Source of the DNA: Chrysoporthe austroafricana
Lineage: Eukaryota > Ascomycota > Sordariomycetes > Diaporthales > Cryphonectriaceae
Direction: 5' to 3'
Length of the DNA stretch: 64,000 bases
Assembly: GCA_001051155.2 (NCBI GenBank)
Contig: JYIP02000001.1
Coordinates: 4,526,001 to 4,590,000 of the forward strand
Below, piece by piece: positions 11,175-22,836 of the stretch. Position numbers and translations under genes: made by a program. The notes beneath the pieces are model-generated. The model was given only the letters and a program-made list of their open reading frames with translations. It was not told the DNA's origin and did not search any database. Position 1 is the first letter of the stretch, and each line of letters starts with the position of its first letter.

Positions 11175-12074
11175 ATGAAGGAGTATACCGCCGAAGAATG
11201 GCTTCCATCGGGTTCGGGTCTCGGAGAGAGCCCCTTATACCGCGCTAGCGACGATACATTCTTCTTTGTCGACATCAAGAACGAAGTCGTTCACGCCGTT
11301 CCTGCACTGAAACGCTGGGAAGAAAGAAGGACATACCAGATTGAAGAATGTATCACCAGGCTGCACAATGTTGCCAGCCGGGAGGACGTCTTGGCCGTCC
11401 AGACTAAGTTAGGTCTGGCACTGCTCTCACTGGACTCAGGGGCTCTCAAGCCCCTAGCGAGCATTGAACACAATGATGTGAGCCTCAACGAAAAGGTGCG
11501 AATGAATGACGGTGTTATCGATGCACGGGGGCGATGGTGGGCTGGGACCATGGCACTTGATGAGGAAACAGCCATCGGCCGGCTCTGGTGCATGGGCAAG
11601 AGCGTCAAAGAGATGGAAGAAGCTTCGGTGCTCGAGTTGGAGAGTCTCGTGGACACGCCTGTTCCTAACGGCCCGGTATGGTCTCCGGATGATCGGATCA
11701 TGTATGCGTGCGAGACGCCAGCCGGAAAGATATACCGGTACGACTACGACCTAGAAAGCGGGGCGGCGACAAATAAAAGGCTATTTGCGGAGCTTCATGA
11801 CGGCGGCATGCCAGATGGAATGGCGGTCGATGTCGAGGGACACGTCTGGGTTGCCACGAATTCGAAGGGTAAGCTGGTGAGGCTCTCGCCCGCGGGAGAG
11901 ACTGTAGCCACGTGTTATGTGCCCGGAGCGAAGATGACATCTTGTCCTGCATTTGGGGGCAAGGACATGAAAACGCTATTTATTACGTCAATCGCGTCTG
12001 AAGGCTCGACCGGTAACGTGTACCGGGTGAATGTGGACGTCCCTGGTATTAACCGGCACGAGTATCAAGCATGA
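11175..12074 (+). CDS. SMP-30/gluconolactonase/LRE-like protein
   Basis: Intronless gene of 299 aa, the usual length for the SMP-30 (regucalcin)/gluconolactonase family, a six-bladed beta-propeller binding one divalent metal. Diagnostic segments are GLGESPLY near residue 15 with the metal-ligand Glu, the RMNDGVIDARGRWWAGTM block near 110-127 with its Asn-Asp pair, PVPNGPVWSPD near 163 with a ligand Asn, and DGMPDGMAVDVEGHVWVA near 212 with the catalytic/metal Asp. It probably hydrolyses a lactone or similar ester in the cytosol; the substrate cannot be read from sequence. The ATG follows a stop-rich A-rich leader, so the start is well supported. Confidence 0.9.
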   Translation: MKEYTAEEWLPSGSGLGESPLYRASDDTFFFVDIKNEVVHAVPALKRWEERRTYQIEECITRLHNVASREDVLAVQTKLGLALLSLDSGALKPLASIEHNDVSLNEKVRMNDGVIDARGRWWAGTMALDEETAIGRLWCMGKSVKEMEEASVLELESLVDTPVPNGPVWSPDDRIMYACETPAGKIYRYDYDLESGAATNKRLFAELHDGGMPDGMAVDVEGHVWVATNSKGKLVRLSPAGETVATCYVPGAKMTSCPAFGGKDMKTLFITSIASEGSTGNVYRVNVDVPGINRHEYQA

Positions 12075-12426
12075 GAGAGGACACACGCGTACAGGTCCAG
12101 GTCGAGCGTCGAAGCGAAAGACATGTTAGCTTGACAAGAATACAGCTTGGCGGCCGTCGACGAGCACAAGCAGACACGCTATACGGTGTATCCACCCTTA
12201 TGTAAGGTGAGGCCGGGTCGGTCCGGATATATTTTTGAGCGAGTGACGTCAGAATCGTTCCACACATGCTCGTGGCAACGTTTCACACTTGACGTCCTGA
12301 CAACTTCTGAGACAACTTGGAAGTTGTGCCGCAGAACAAATGTCATCCATCAACTTCAAGATCTGCCACAGCACTAGCTACCACTGCATCGAAAATAAGG
12401 GTAATTGAATCTCTGCAGCCGCAATC
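12075..12426. other. Intergenic
   Basis: Short spacer between two plus-strand genes. No supported feature is seen. Confidence 0.5.
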
Positions 12427-12765
12427 ATGCCGTTCAACTTCTCGTTCTCGAGCTCCGTGACCTTCGTATCCACCACCTCCGGGAACGGCGAGTCCAAAGG
12501 CTGGGCGTACAAGCGGGAAGCCTACTCGAACAACGATGGCTCTGGCGTCCGCACGACGCAGCAGAACCTCGGTGAAGCACCTGTTACGGAGACGAGAGTC
12601 TATGATGCACATGGACGACCGCTTCTCACTGAGAGTAGTGGAGGCGATGGCAACGGCCGCAGCAATCGCGAACCAAGCCGGAGGATCATAAGCATCGAGG
12701 ACGTGACGGAGCAGGAGGACAAGAAAGTTTCGAGCTCCTATCACTACAGTGTGGAGACGCGTTAG
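12427..12765 (+). CDS. Small conserved-looking fungal protein of unknown function
   Basis: Intronless frame of 112 aa. It is hydrophilic, with an N-terminal Ser/Thr-rich beta-prone segment (FSFSSSVTFVSTTSG), a central stretch YKREAYSNNDGSGVRTTQQN and a charged C-terminus ending in SSSYHYSVETR. There is no signal peptide, membrane segment or recognised catalytic motif. The amino-acid pattern, good codon use and clean ATG context argue for a real gene, and I believe similar short proteins occur in other Pezizomycotina, though I cannot search. Function unknown. Confidence 0.6.
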   Translation: MPFNFSFSSSVTFVSTTSGNGESKGWAYKREAYSNNDGSGVRTTQQNLGEAPVTETRVYDAHGRPLLTESSGGDGNGRSNREPSRRIISIEDVTEQEDKKVSSSYHYSVETR

Positions 12766-13197
12766 GCTCAGGTCAGAGCATCTAGAAAGACTATGACTAG
12801 TTGGTTGTCTCATGAGGGAAATTCGCATTGCCGCCGGAAGGAAAGGGACATTCCAGCATACGTGCTTTCGTTACTATCACTGCTGCTGACCATCATCGGC
12901 TACGCAACGTTGAAATCCAACTGTCTGGAATGTAGTTTTGGCGAATCCAACACCTCTCATTTGGTGCCTTTCGAATGTCTGGACAGGACCTGCTCGCAAG
13001 GGTACAGGAGTCGGAGGAGCGATGGAGATGGCTGACTTTACTGCCTCCCGACCCACATTTGCATCCAGAATCTTCAAGTTGCAGATGTGGAAGTCTAGAT
13101 TGTGCAAGTTATCTTTATTATTGAAATCAGACATGGAAAAGATCACATAGCTGAAGATGGTGCGCGTTATTGAACCACATGCCTATTTAGCGTGCAT
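12766..13197. other. Intergenic between convergent genes
   Basis: This is the 3' flank of the small conserved protein and of the minus-strand membrane protein. No gene is recognised. Confidence 0.5.
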
Positions 13198-14041
13198 CTA
13201 GTGCCTTCCCATTGCTTGGTAGCCCGACTTTGGTCCTCTTTGGTACGGCGGCCTAAGAGCTTTGTTATTAGTGGGAAGCAATTGCAAGAAGGACAAGGTG
13301 AGAAATTTACCTCGCAATGTTCTTGAAGGCGACAATTCCAGCGGTTCCCGCTGCGTACAACCCCAACAGATTGCTCCAGCCATGGTTTCCGTAGGCTCGC
13401 TGCCCCACAGCCAACGCGACCAGGTCGTAGACCAAGCAACCTCCAAAGATCCAATCGCTGCAGGCGGCCAGGCCTCCAAAGCCAACAGCAGTAAGAACCT
13501 TCACCGCGGCCGAGGGCTGTTCGTTGAGGAAGTATGCCACTGAACCATTGTGTACCAAGTCCAACACGCCGATGCCCGCAAATGTCTTGCTCACGATGTG
13601 CGTCAGGACTGAGTTGGTTGAGTCGAGGTTCATCGGCGGGAGACGCCCAAAGACGTAGTACAGTTGAGACAGGGAGTTGATGACCACGAATATATTGCTG
13701 ATGCCGAGCTCGGATGCGTTCCAGAACACCATCCAGGTGGCGATGCAGATATTTCCTACGGCGTAGAAGGGGCTGAAGTCCACCATCGTGCTGGTGGCCT
13801 CATCCTCGAGGGCAGATTCGGGGGTTGACCGCCAGAGGCGCCAGAGCCACGCTAGCTGGAATAGCTGCTGCGGAAAGAAGAAGCCCGCAATGAAATAAGG
13901 CTGAGGGGAGAGGAATGAGAGGTTGGCATCATGAACGTCCTTCATGTTCGGTGTGCTGAGCATCCCGTACTGCTGAGCTGCGAAATCAATGATGAAGCTG
14001 GCGGGCGCCATATAGCGCGCGGTGGATAAGGAGACGCCCAT
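13198..14041 (-). CDS. Polytopic membrane protein of unknown function
   Basis: Two exons, 14041-13311 and 13252-13198, give 261 aa; the exon sum is divisible by three. The 58-bp intron has donor GTAAAT and acceptor CTCTTAG. The protein has several hydrophobic segments: one with FFFPQQLFQLAWLWRLW near 54-70, one with YAVGNICIATWMVFW, one around LGISNIFVVINSLSQLYYVF, and C-terminal spans around GFGGLAACSDWIFGGCLVYDLVALAVG and LLGLYAAGTAGIVAF. The tail added by exon 2 is short and basic. The pattern suggests four to six spans in an internal or plasma membrane. I do not recognise the family with confidence; no transporter signature or catalytic residue is evident. Confidence 0.75.
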
Positions 14042-14852
14042 ATTCCTTTAGCCGGTTGACTCGTGGACGAAATGAAATTTGGATAGTTATATATGTTCCT
14101 CTTCGACCTCAGGTGCAATAACTCATTTATGCCTCTCGTTGTGGTAGAGGAAGACAAGTCTTTGAGTCTGTGTTCTAAGTAGCAGTTATACAAGTCTAGA
14201 AGTGGTGATGTCAGTCTAATGATTGTGGTGCTGGGGAGCACAGGTGAGGCACTACAGAGTCAATGGCGTAGGCGCTCGTGGCACTGTACAGCGTCGAAGC
14301 CGGTACGTCATAGAAACGGCTTGAGCAGCTGGCACCACGGTGCATGAGCATTTTTTGCACGCTGCATCGCTATAAGATCCAATGGAGCTTTTGGGTGAAC
14401 ATGAGGTCAGGTAATGTCATGTTTTTTGACTGAAAAGCTGAGTGACTTGTCAACTTTGAAAAGTTCCATGTGCAAAGCTGGCAATAGTTGACGCTAGTAA
14501 CTGGCAAAGGAATGACGTTTTGAGGAAGAGGAAATCCTTGGACAGCCTTGAGATGATGCAAAGTTTCGGTGTCGCCTCTACAGGCTGTTTAGTTTCACAG
14601 GTGAGATTCTAGCACAGATTGAGGATCTCAACGACGTGATCAGGGTAACGTAGTAGGGCGAGTGGTCCCGAAATTTGGTCAATATCTTGACAAACCACTA
14701 CAACATGGTACCTGATTGCTTCTGCTCCATATGAACGGCCCGAGATCTAGGAGGATACGTTCTAGATGGATTAATAGCGCAGGATTTTGTGCTCTATGCA
14801 TATATAGAATTCTGGTCTTCGTTAAGGTTGGATGCATTCTCGAGTATTATTC
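14042..14852. other. Intergenic
   Basis: Promoter side of the membrane protein gene and 3' flank of the next minus-strand gene. Nothing recognised. Confidence 0.5.
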
Positions 14853-16866
14853 TCAACACTTCGGTTCAGGTGAGATTCTAATGGTTGGCGAAGCAGGAAT
14901 CTGGTGTGTATCATCCACTGCTACATTAGAAGTCGACCCCCAGCCGTATGAGGAGTCCATCCGTAACACAGGACTTTGATAAGGTTGCTTCGGAACATCC
15001 AGTGTGGCCCGCCTCTGTTTGGATCCCTCTAGTGAGGGACTGCTAGGCCCAGCCAGCGTCTCTGAATCTTGGGACGCCCTTTCGTTTAGACCCTCGGTGC
15101 CTAAACCAGACCTCACGCTGCCATTGAAGCTGCGAGCCCGCGAACGTGACCGATGGGGTATAGGCGTGATATGCCCGTCTGAGTCGCGTGGCTGGTTGTA
15201 AGATGCCTTGATTTGAGGCAGTGCGGTATTTCTCTGTTCCTCGCCGGGGACAGTAGGGAAATCAGCGGCTGGCCCAACTCGAAACGCAGAGTCGTCGAAT
15301 GCGTCCGGAGCTGGTGTCCCCAGCTTGTTACCAAGCCACTCGAATGCTGCTTCGACTTTGTGTCTGTTTCCATCGGCTGTCCGGGCGGTCCCCGTTGTAC
15401 TCGTGCGCTGCAGATTCTGGTCGTTGGACGTGCCCATGGTGGTCGTGTGTGTCAATCGCCTCGATGAATGAGAAAGAGCAACTGATTCGTATGTCTGCCG
15501 ACGTGATGGCTCCGGGCCGACTCTGGTTTCCACATGATCAAATTCCACCATCTCTTCGCCATGACCTTGAGCTGGGGTCTTGATAGGGTTAATTTCGTCG
15601 CTCGGGCGGTGGTGTGAGCAAGTACAGTGGTGGACGCCTGAATCGGAGTTTGTTTCACTCGTTTCTTTGCCGGTATCTGTCGCTAGGAAAGCGTAAAGCG
15701 AACCTAGAGCAGCAAGTCCAGTACCGACGATCGGTGCCCATTGGCCTATGTCAGAAAATCACACATTAGAGGAGACGCACCGTAGGAAGGGGTATTTCTC
15801 GGGTCTCAACCTACCCACGCTGGCAATCGGCTCACTCATGTATGCGACTTGATAGCTGAAGAAGTTTCTCTCTCCGACGATGAGAATAGCCAGGATGGCG
15901 GCACTGAAAACGGGTATCTCCACCATGCTTAGAAAGAATCGGATTCTGTCGTTGACATTGAGCATCTTGGCCTTAGAGAGCGCGGTTGGCGCTTGCGAGT
16001 CTTCGCTGTCTTCGGCATCGCCAAAACGTTTTTTCCAATTCAGCTTCAGGATCTTGTTCCACATCGATGCCAGTGACAAGATGGCTGGGATGCAGCAGGC
16101 AGCTGCAAGAAGCGTGGCTGTTCCAAAACTGAGCATATCTGGGGCCCGGATCACGTAAATGTTGTTTTGTGATCCGCCTCGCAAGGGTGAAAAGGGCCCG
16201 TCATTAACGGAGCAAGTGAGGCCGGGAACATTTCCACCATAAGAAAATTCGCTTGCCGGGCAAGATACAGGATTAGCCCTGAAGAACTCGACTGTGAGGC
16301 TCAAGAGTCCAGACAGAATCATCCCGGTCCAGAGAAAGATGAGGTTGCGGCCTGGAGTGTTGAAATAGGTTTTGGAAATTCTGATCGTCACCGGACCAGC
16401 TAGAACTCCGATTGCGCAGAGCTGAAATGCACCATAAACGTCCATGTCAACCGCACCTTTTTAATGAGTTCCTCTGTGAGCTGAGAGCCAGATAGTAATT
16501 ACAGCCTATTGTCACTTACCATCGACATGCACTGCGGCCAGGACGATTCCATGCAGCGCTGCTACTGCAGGGAGCAGCAGCGCGGCGGCCAAACACGCAT
16601 CTCGGAGCCACTCGAAGCCTCTTCCTAGAACACAAGCAGCTACTAAGACATAGTACCTGTAAGAATGTTAGTCCTCGCAATGCAGGCTGAAGATGGTGAA
16701 TGAAATGCGGTGTGATCCGCACGAGTACGTACAATATTCTAGTGCCGGGGCCGTACTGCCCGGATACGGGCCACGCGCAAACCACCTGTAGGATCTCACC
16801 AGTGCCGTTCGTGGTGCTCACCAGCAGTGAGGTATTTGAGGCAGGGTCTGGGGGCAGAGCTGGCAT
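14853..16866 (-). CDS. Fungal multi-span membrane protein with long Ser/Arg-rich C-terminal tail
   Basis: Four exons (16866-16733, 16656-16520, 16456-15815, 15745-14853) sum to 1806 nt, encoding 601 aa. All three introns are GT-AG (donors GTACGT, GTAAGT, GTAGGT) and the reading frame closes at each joint. The N-terminus (MPALPPDP) has Asn-Gly glycosylation-like sites before the first spans. About seven hydrophobic segments follow, including LVAACVLGRGFEWL, FLWTGMILSGLLSLTVEFF, SFGTATLLAAACCIPAILSL and VFSAAILAILIVG. The last exon encodes a final span (IVGTGLAALGSLYAFLA) and a roughly 240-residue hydrophilic tail rich in Ser, Arg and Pro, probably cytosolic and phosphorylated. The architecture resembles fungal receptor-like or sensor-like proteins, but no family is recognised, so function stays open. 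Confidence 0.8.
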
Positions 16867-17788
16867 TCGGACACATTTCCGGCGACGATTCGTCGGCCTA
16901 GAGGGGAGAGTCGGCTACATACAAATGGTAACGAAGCGAGTGGATCGAATGCAAAGGTGGGGAGATTTTTTTTGCGAGGCATTCTCTGAACAATTATGCG
17001 CCCAGGCGGCACCTGCTCTAATTAATGCGGCTTGAGATGAATAGCCAGCCCAACAGCCATCGAATGAATGAGTGGCCCGCGGGAAGAATGAGACGCCTCA
17101 GCCTGCATAGGAGCGGCTCTGATTGCTCCCTAAATGCCTCAATCAGCTCTGAAGCACAGTAAGCAGTAGGCTCGAGATGGTAACAATCGGATACTAGGGT
17201 GAGCTGGCAGTCCGGGGTAGCCTGGGGTAGAACAGCACGGTAGCCTGGGGTAGAACAGCACGATAGCAGGGCGATGTCTTTGTCTGACCGGGGGCCAACG
17301 AACTGCATCTGGTAAGTAAACCATCCTTCAACTGTCGTCTGTGGGGGCAGAGCCTGCGGAGTGGCAGAATGGCCTTAGGCTCGTGACCAGCCTGGTAGCG
17401 GCTTATGCAAGTGTCTCGGCCGGGCTTCTCCGGTGGCTGTGAAGCAGCACGAAGAATTTCTTCTGCAGGTGCAACCAATTGGAACGAAAAAGACGGCTCA
17501 AATGATTTCCTATCTACGGTGGAGAGAGAGACATATGATTCACAGGTGACAAAAGCTGCCAGGTGAGCTTTGAGATGTCTTGACTCAAGAATTGCTGCCC
17601 AACTTCCACTGCATAGTGAGGTCATTTCCGCGCTCGATTTTCTGCGAGCATCCAACTCGCGGCCGCTCCCTCCACCCTCCTTGGCAAAGGCTCAGCCACC
17701 TCCGCCAGAGCGCACAGGATCGGTAGCAAGGTAGACGCCCAGTCGACGATCTCAGCCTCTGCACAATCACAATGAGATCGAGCTCGAC
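16867..17788. other. Divergent intergenic region
   Basis: Shared 5' flank of the seven-span protein (-) and the ion permease (+). It contains a two-copy 23-bp tandem repeat at 17217-17262 and no supported gene. Confidence 0.6.
17217..17262. repeat. Tandem repeat, 23-bp unit, two copies
   Basis: The unit begins GTAGCCTGGGGTAG and occurs at 17217 and again at 17240, nearly identical. It lies in the divergent promoter region; a regulatory role is possible but nothing shows it. Confidence 0.75.
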
Positions 17789-20247
17789 ATGTCAGACACG
17801 ATCAGTCTCAATGTCAACGACATCCGGTCATGGCGAAGCATCATCACACTGTAAGCATGCCCGCAAATCCCTTCTTCAAGGCTCCATGCAGGCGCCTTGG
17901 AGGATGAACTTGAGATTGCGAAATGCTGACCGCAAACTCTCGAGGGTCGTATTCGTTCTAACGAGTAAGTCGACAATACCTCCAAACTGCGTCCATCCAC
18001 CGCCGCATACTGACGTGCGCAATTGCTGCTAGACCTCGTGGTGCTGTTCCCATTTCACATTCCCATTTATGTCCCCACGGCGCTAGTACAGGGCGTCGCG
18101 AGCGCTTTGCGCCGCTTGCGAGTGATCCCGCAAAGGCAGAAGAGCAGACACGCCATTCGCGATGGTGCAGCGAGAGGAACTGGGGCGGGAGTCTCAACCT
18201 TCACACGAATGCGCTTCCCCATGAACTTCATCACAGCTCCGCTAATAGCAGACTTATTTCTGCTAGCCATCTTGGCTATAGGCCGCCAGGAGGTCCGCGA
18301 TGGAACCGTAGGCTCCAACAACATCCTGCCTATCGACATCATGGTGTTCTTCCTGACGCTTGCTTACATTGCCATCTCCATTGACGCCTCTGGTCTCATC
18401 AGATACTTGGCATTCAGAGTTTTAAAATGGGGAGGAGAGGTCGGACACAAATTGTTCTTCTACCTATACGCGTTTTTCTTCGCACTGGGAAGCTTTATCG
18501 GGAACGACCCGATCATTCTCTCTGGCACAGCCTTTCTGGCCTACATGACCCGCGTATCGAGCAACATTGAGCACCCTCGAGCATGGATCCACACTCAATT
18601 CGCGGTTGCAAATGTCGCTTCGGCCATTCTCGTCTCCTCGAACCCGACAAATCTTGTACTGGCAGGCGCATTCAACATCAAATTCATCGACTACACGGCA
18701 AATATGGTTGTGCCAGTAGTCATCACCGCCATCGTGCTCTTTCCCTGTCTGCTTTACATCATATTTGCACATGAGCGGCTCATTCCAATCAATATTACGA
18801 TGCACGAGCTTCCCGAGGAGATCAAAGGCAAGAAGCCCATCAACCCAAATATCCCCAATGCCAGGGGCCAGGCCGAGGAATGGGAGGACGGGGACCCCAA
18901 CAATGAACAAGAGCAGCTCCTTTCTCTCGAGGAGATCATGAATCCATTTCTGGACAAGACAGGAGCGGCGTTCGGCGCCGTCATCATGACGGCGACATTG
19001 GTGACGGTTCTGGTGCTGAATGCTGTGAGCCAGGGCACAGGCGAGCATCCCGTTTTCTGGGTAACACTGCCAGCGGCCTTTGTCATGTTCTGCTGGGATG
19101 TGGCTTTTGGATGGCTTCACCGGCATGAGACGCGTGAGATAGCACGTAAGGGTCGCGCTGAGGTTGAGACTGCCCGAGCCGAGCGTTTATTGCGAGAGCA
19201 AGACGCCACAGGAACGGGTTCAAGGGGCTCAACAGGTTCAGCACGAGGAGGAGACGAAGTACGCGTTTGTGAATCAGCAGATGATGTGCCCGTCATTCTG
19301 CAGGATTACCAATCGCGAGATGATATCTCTACATCGAGGAGTGGAGAGAGCAACATTGACGACACCAAAAATATAGAGCTGACTAAAATTCGTCCGACCA
19401 AGCAGAGCGAAATCAAAGAGAAACCGATCCAGACTGGAGAGGACAATAGTTGCACCACAACACCACAAGAGTCACAGGCGAAAGCCCAGGAGCTTAGGGG
19501 CAAAGAGGGCATCCCAGGGGACAGAGACGTCGAGCCCGCGACCCAGAACAAACCGGACGTTGTAAAGCCTGCCCAGTCGAAAGAACCGCCAACACTCATA
19601 TCTCTCCTGGAAGACTGTTATCGGTGGTGTCAAGAGACGTTCCCCACGGTCACAGCTGTGATCGCACACCTACCGTTCGCCCTTGTGCCGTTTGCACTCT
19701 CCATGTTTGTGTTAGTGGAAGCACTCGTTACCAAGGGCTGGGTGCCTGTATTCGCCTACGGCTGGGACCATTGGGTGAACAAGACGGGCACTGTTGGTGC
19801 GATCGGTGGAATGGGTTTCCTTTCCGTGATTCTGTGTAATGTGAGTAGTTCCCAAATTTGGAGGTCATTTTTGCATCTAATACTGATTCTCGGTAGTTTG
19901 CGGGCACAAACATCGGCACGACGATCCTACTATCTCGAGTGGTCCAGTCCTGGGGGGAAATTCATAGCCGGAGCGGCATTCCCATCTCTGACCGCAATTT
20001 CTGGGCTACTGTCTACGCCATGGCCTTAGGCGTCAACTATGGTGCCTTCAGCGCCGCGTTCAGTGCCTCTCTTGCGGGCCTTCTGTGGCGCGACATCCTG
20101 GCCCGAAAACATATTCACGTGCGGCGTCTCGAATTTGCTCGTGTCAATTTGCCGATTATCGCTATAGCGATGACGATCGGTTGCGCAGTTCTCATCGGTG
20201 AGGTGTACATCTACAGGAGTGGCACGAGGCCCTACAGCTTGGGTTGA
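17789..20247 (+). CDS. ArsB/NhaD/CitMHS-superfamily ion permease
   Basis: Four exons (17789-17850, 17945-17964, 18033-19840, 19897-20247) total 2241 nt, 746 aa. The start MSDTISLNVNDI lies in exon 1; exon 2 is only 20 nt. Splicing yields ITLVVFVLTNLVVLFPFHIP across the first span. All introns are GT-AG with CTGAC/CTAG-type ends. The protein has about ten hydrophobic spans, with FIGNDPIILSGTAFLAYM and SSNPTNLVLAGAF resembling the conserved re-entrant SNxT motifs of citrate/arsenite permeases, repeated late as CNFAGTNIGTTILLSR. A charged cytosolic loop of about 170 residues splits the two halves. It probably moves an organic or inorganic anion across the plasma or vacuolar membrane; the substrate is not deducible. 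Confidence 0.88.
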
Positions 20248-20556
20248 GGCCTCGAGCATTCTTGGTGCTTTATCGGCGGTCTATGATTCATGTTTCATAG
20301 AAAAATATTAATTAGCAAATAGATCATGTGTTTTCGAACCAAGCACGGCCGTGACGTGATCCTGGCTGGCTAGATAGGGACATCATCCGGGTCTAAGTTT
20401 GTTAGCCACACAGATCTACGTGTGGTGCAAATTGAGTCTTAATCTTGTGTCTAAAATGACCTGCCGTTGTTCAAGTGGGTGCCACAACGGATTGCCATAC
20501 CATCTAAGTTTACAACTAGAGCGAGATGTCCTACATAATCGAGAGTATGCTATGGA
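20248..20556. other. Intergenic between convergent genes
   Basis: This is the 3' flank of the permease and the carboxypeptidase. Nothing recognised. Confidence 0.5.
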
Positions 20557-22836
20557 CTACAGCTCATCCTCAGTAGCTTGGTGCTGGCTGCTCGGCGGCA
20601 GCATAGTCTCATCTTCGGCACCTTCGCCAATAACAAACCAATCCTTGACCGCGACGGTGCCCTTCAAAACCTTTTCCCATACCTCGGGGACACAGGTATC
20701 GGGCTTCAGAATGTAGCATCTTGGCTCGGGAGGAACGGGAGGCACACCCTTGATGTCCCAGACCTTAGTAGGTCCCACTGTCGCGAAACTGTCGTCCGTC
20801 TGGAATAGCCCCGTTGCGATATCAAGTCCGAGCGTCGCACGTCTGAAGATCTCGTATGCCGCTTCCGGCTGGTAGGCCGGGACCTCGTGGCCGGCTTGGA
20901 AGACCCTCGTGAAGCTGAAGTTGCCGTACTGCCTGGTCATACCCTTGATGCCCTCTATTGTGAGCAGCGGCGCGTAGCCCGCAGTCGCGAATTGAGCGGT
21001 CTTTGAGTATGGCACTGCGAGACTCATGACCTCCCCGCCCACCCAGTTGCACGGGTAGTCGCGGTCACCATACATCATGTGGACCTTCACGCCCGAGTCG
21101 AGCAAGTAGCCGATGGCCTCGCGAAGGCCGCCGATGACGAAGTCATACGTTCCTATGAATCCACTGCTAACAGCAGCCGCGGAAGCGCTCTGAATGCTAG
21201 AGATCAGCCTTCACATCATGAACAGAGTAGAGTGAACGAAGATTGGGGGGGGGGCGATAGGAATTAGCAAAGCACGCACATAGTTGACCGGCACACCAAG
21301 TGCTGAAAGCACGGACTCCTCCGTTAGATAGCCTCGCATATATGGCGGAGGAAATGGATCAGCCTTTAGGTGAGCTATGTCGTACCAACCCGCGCCTGGC
21401 TCGACCCAGTCCCGGTAAACCATGAAAGCATGGGTCGCAGTACATTCAGGGCTGACGTTTCCGCAGGCTTGAGAAACATTTTGCTTTCCAGACTTCAAGG
21501 CGTCTTGACAGGCTGCAGTCTGTTCCTTACAACCGTTGGGCCTCGTCCAATTAAGCAGAAGCTCCTCGTATATTGATTGGTTGAAGACCTTGAGCCCGTA
21601 GCTCTGCAAGTCGGTGGCGTTGTCAGATTGGGCCATGCATATGTAACAATTATGGCGGGTTAGGGTACTCACGTTGTTATATGGATATGATATGAGCGAG
21701 TCGCCCTGAGTGACGAGATCTACGAGGCCATTCACGATGCCGAGCGTGTCAAGGTGAAGGTAGTGTGCATCGTCTTCCTGAATTGTACCATTGCTGATCT
21801 TCTCATTTTGCTGTTGGAAGAATTCAAAAAAGCCAGGACCATAATGGCTTTAGGAAGTCAGTGAATCGCATTGTAGCATCCAGGCTGGGTTTATCATGAG
21901 TGCACTCACCCACCATAACTTTCTGCCCAGAGACTGACACGGTCATCAGCCGGTTTATAATAGGGGAACTCAAAAAACCAGATCTGCACAAAATGCCATA
22001 GTGCGTGTGCCGCAAGGGCCGTTGTGTTTGCGGTGTTGACGGGTTGCTGACTGGCAAAGGTACCATGGTGTGAGGTAAGATTGGCTTCGGGGATCTCCGA
22101 GGCGTCGTCCCAAGGGATCGCTTTGTATCTCTTAGATTCGTCAACGAGGAAAGTCCCATTACGAGCTATGTCGTATGAGAAACCGACTTGATTCGGCTGG
22201 TCGATATAGAGCACTTTATTTTGAGTCAGCCTGATCAAGCCGAAGTAACACGATGGATATCGTCAGCTCTGTGCCGGCGCTGTTCACTCACTGTTCACCT
22301 CCCTGTTCCAACTCCACTCATTCAAATAAGTCGACTTCGAGTCCGAAGTAACAAAACATGGACCATTCTCCTCAAGAAGGCCCATCAGTGATGAACCACC
22401 TGGGCCGCCGTTGAGCCAAATGGCTAGGGGGCCATTGACAGGATCTCTGCGGGACTCAAAAAACCAGAAGAATCTATTCCAATTGTCAGTACGTTGTGAA
22501 GCAATACTTTTGTGTGGATTGAGCGTTATTTTACGTGTTAATAGGATACTTCTGAGTTTCACTGCCGCCACCATCATCCAGAAAACCTGGAGGGAGGTGA
22601 ACATAGCCGCTGTAAGACTTGACATCCCTCGTCGTCTCGCAAATCCCTGGCTACGAAACCTCATTTTAGCTCGCGACCAAATTGGAGAAGCATTGGTGTC
22701 GACCGTAATACCAACCTCTTTGTACGAAAGTGTTACGTTCTCGTGGAATTTGGATTGAAGAACAGTTACGCCTTCAGAACTGTGCGGACACAGCCGCAAT
22801 GAAACCGGTGAATACCAAGTGGCGAGACCATGCCAT
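20557..22836 (-). pseudogene. Secreted serine carboxypeptidase (peptidase S10), apparent 1-nt frameshift
   Basis: Seven exons: 22836-22716, 22650-22535, 22473-22292, 22213-21910, 21847-21673, 21603-21280, 21189-20557. All introns are GT-AG; spliced length would be about 617 aa. The N-terminus is a good signal peptide ([18 protein letters not shown]). S10 hallmarks follow: [10 protein letters not shown], catalytic Ser in ESYGGHYGPGF, Asp in GDRDYPCNWVGG and His in QAGHEVPAYQP, plus many N-glycosylation sites. It should release C-terminal amino acids extracellularly or in the vacuole. Immediately after the signal peptide the frame meets a TGA (22774-22776); removing one base restores [14 protein letters not shown]. 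The exon sum is 3n+1, agreeing with one extra base. It is either decayed or a sequence error. Confidence 0.85.

Noticed and set aside
18464..19126. Minus-strand frame of 220 codons
   Set aside because: Antisense to the ion permease, Cys/His-rich by composition only.
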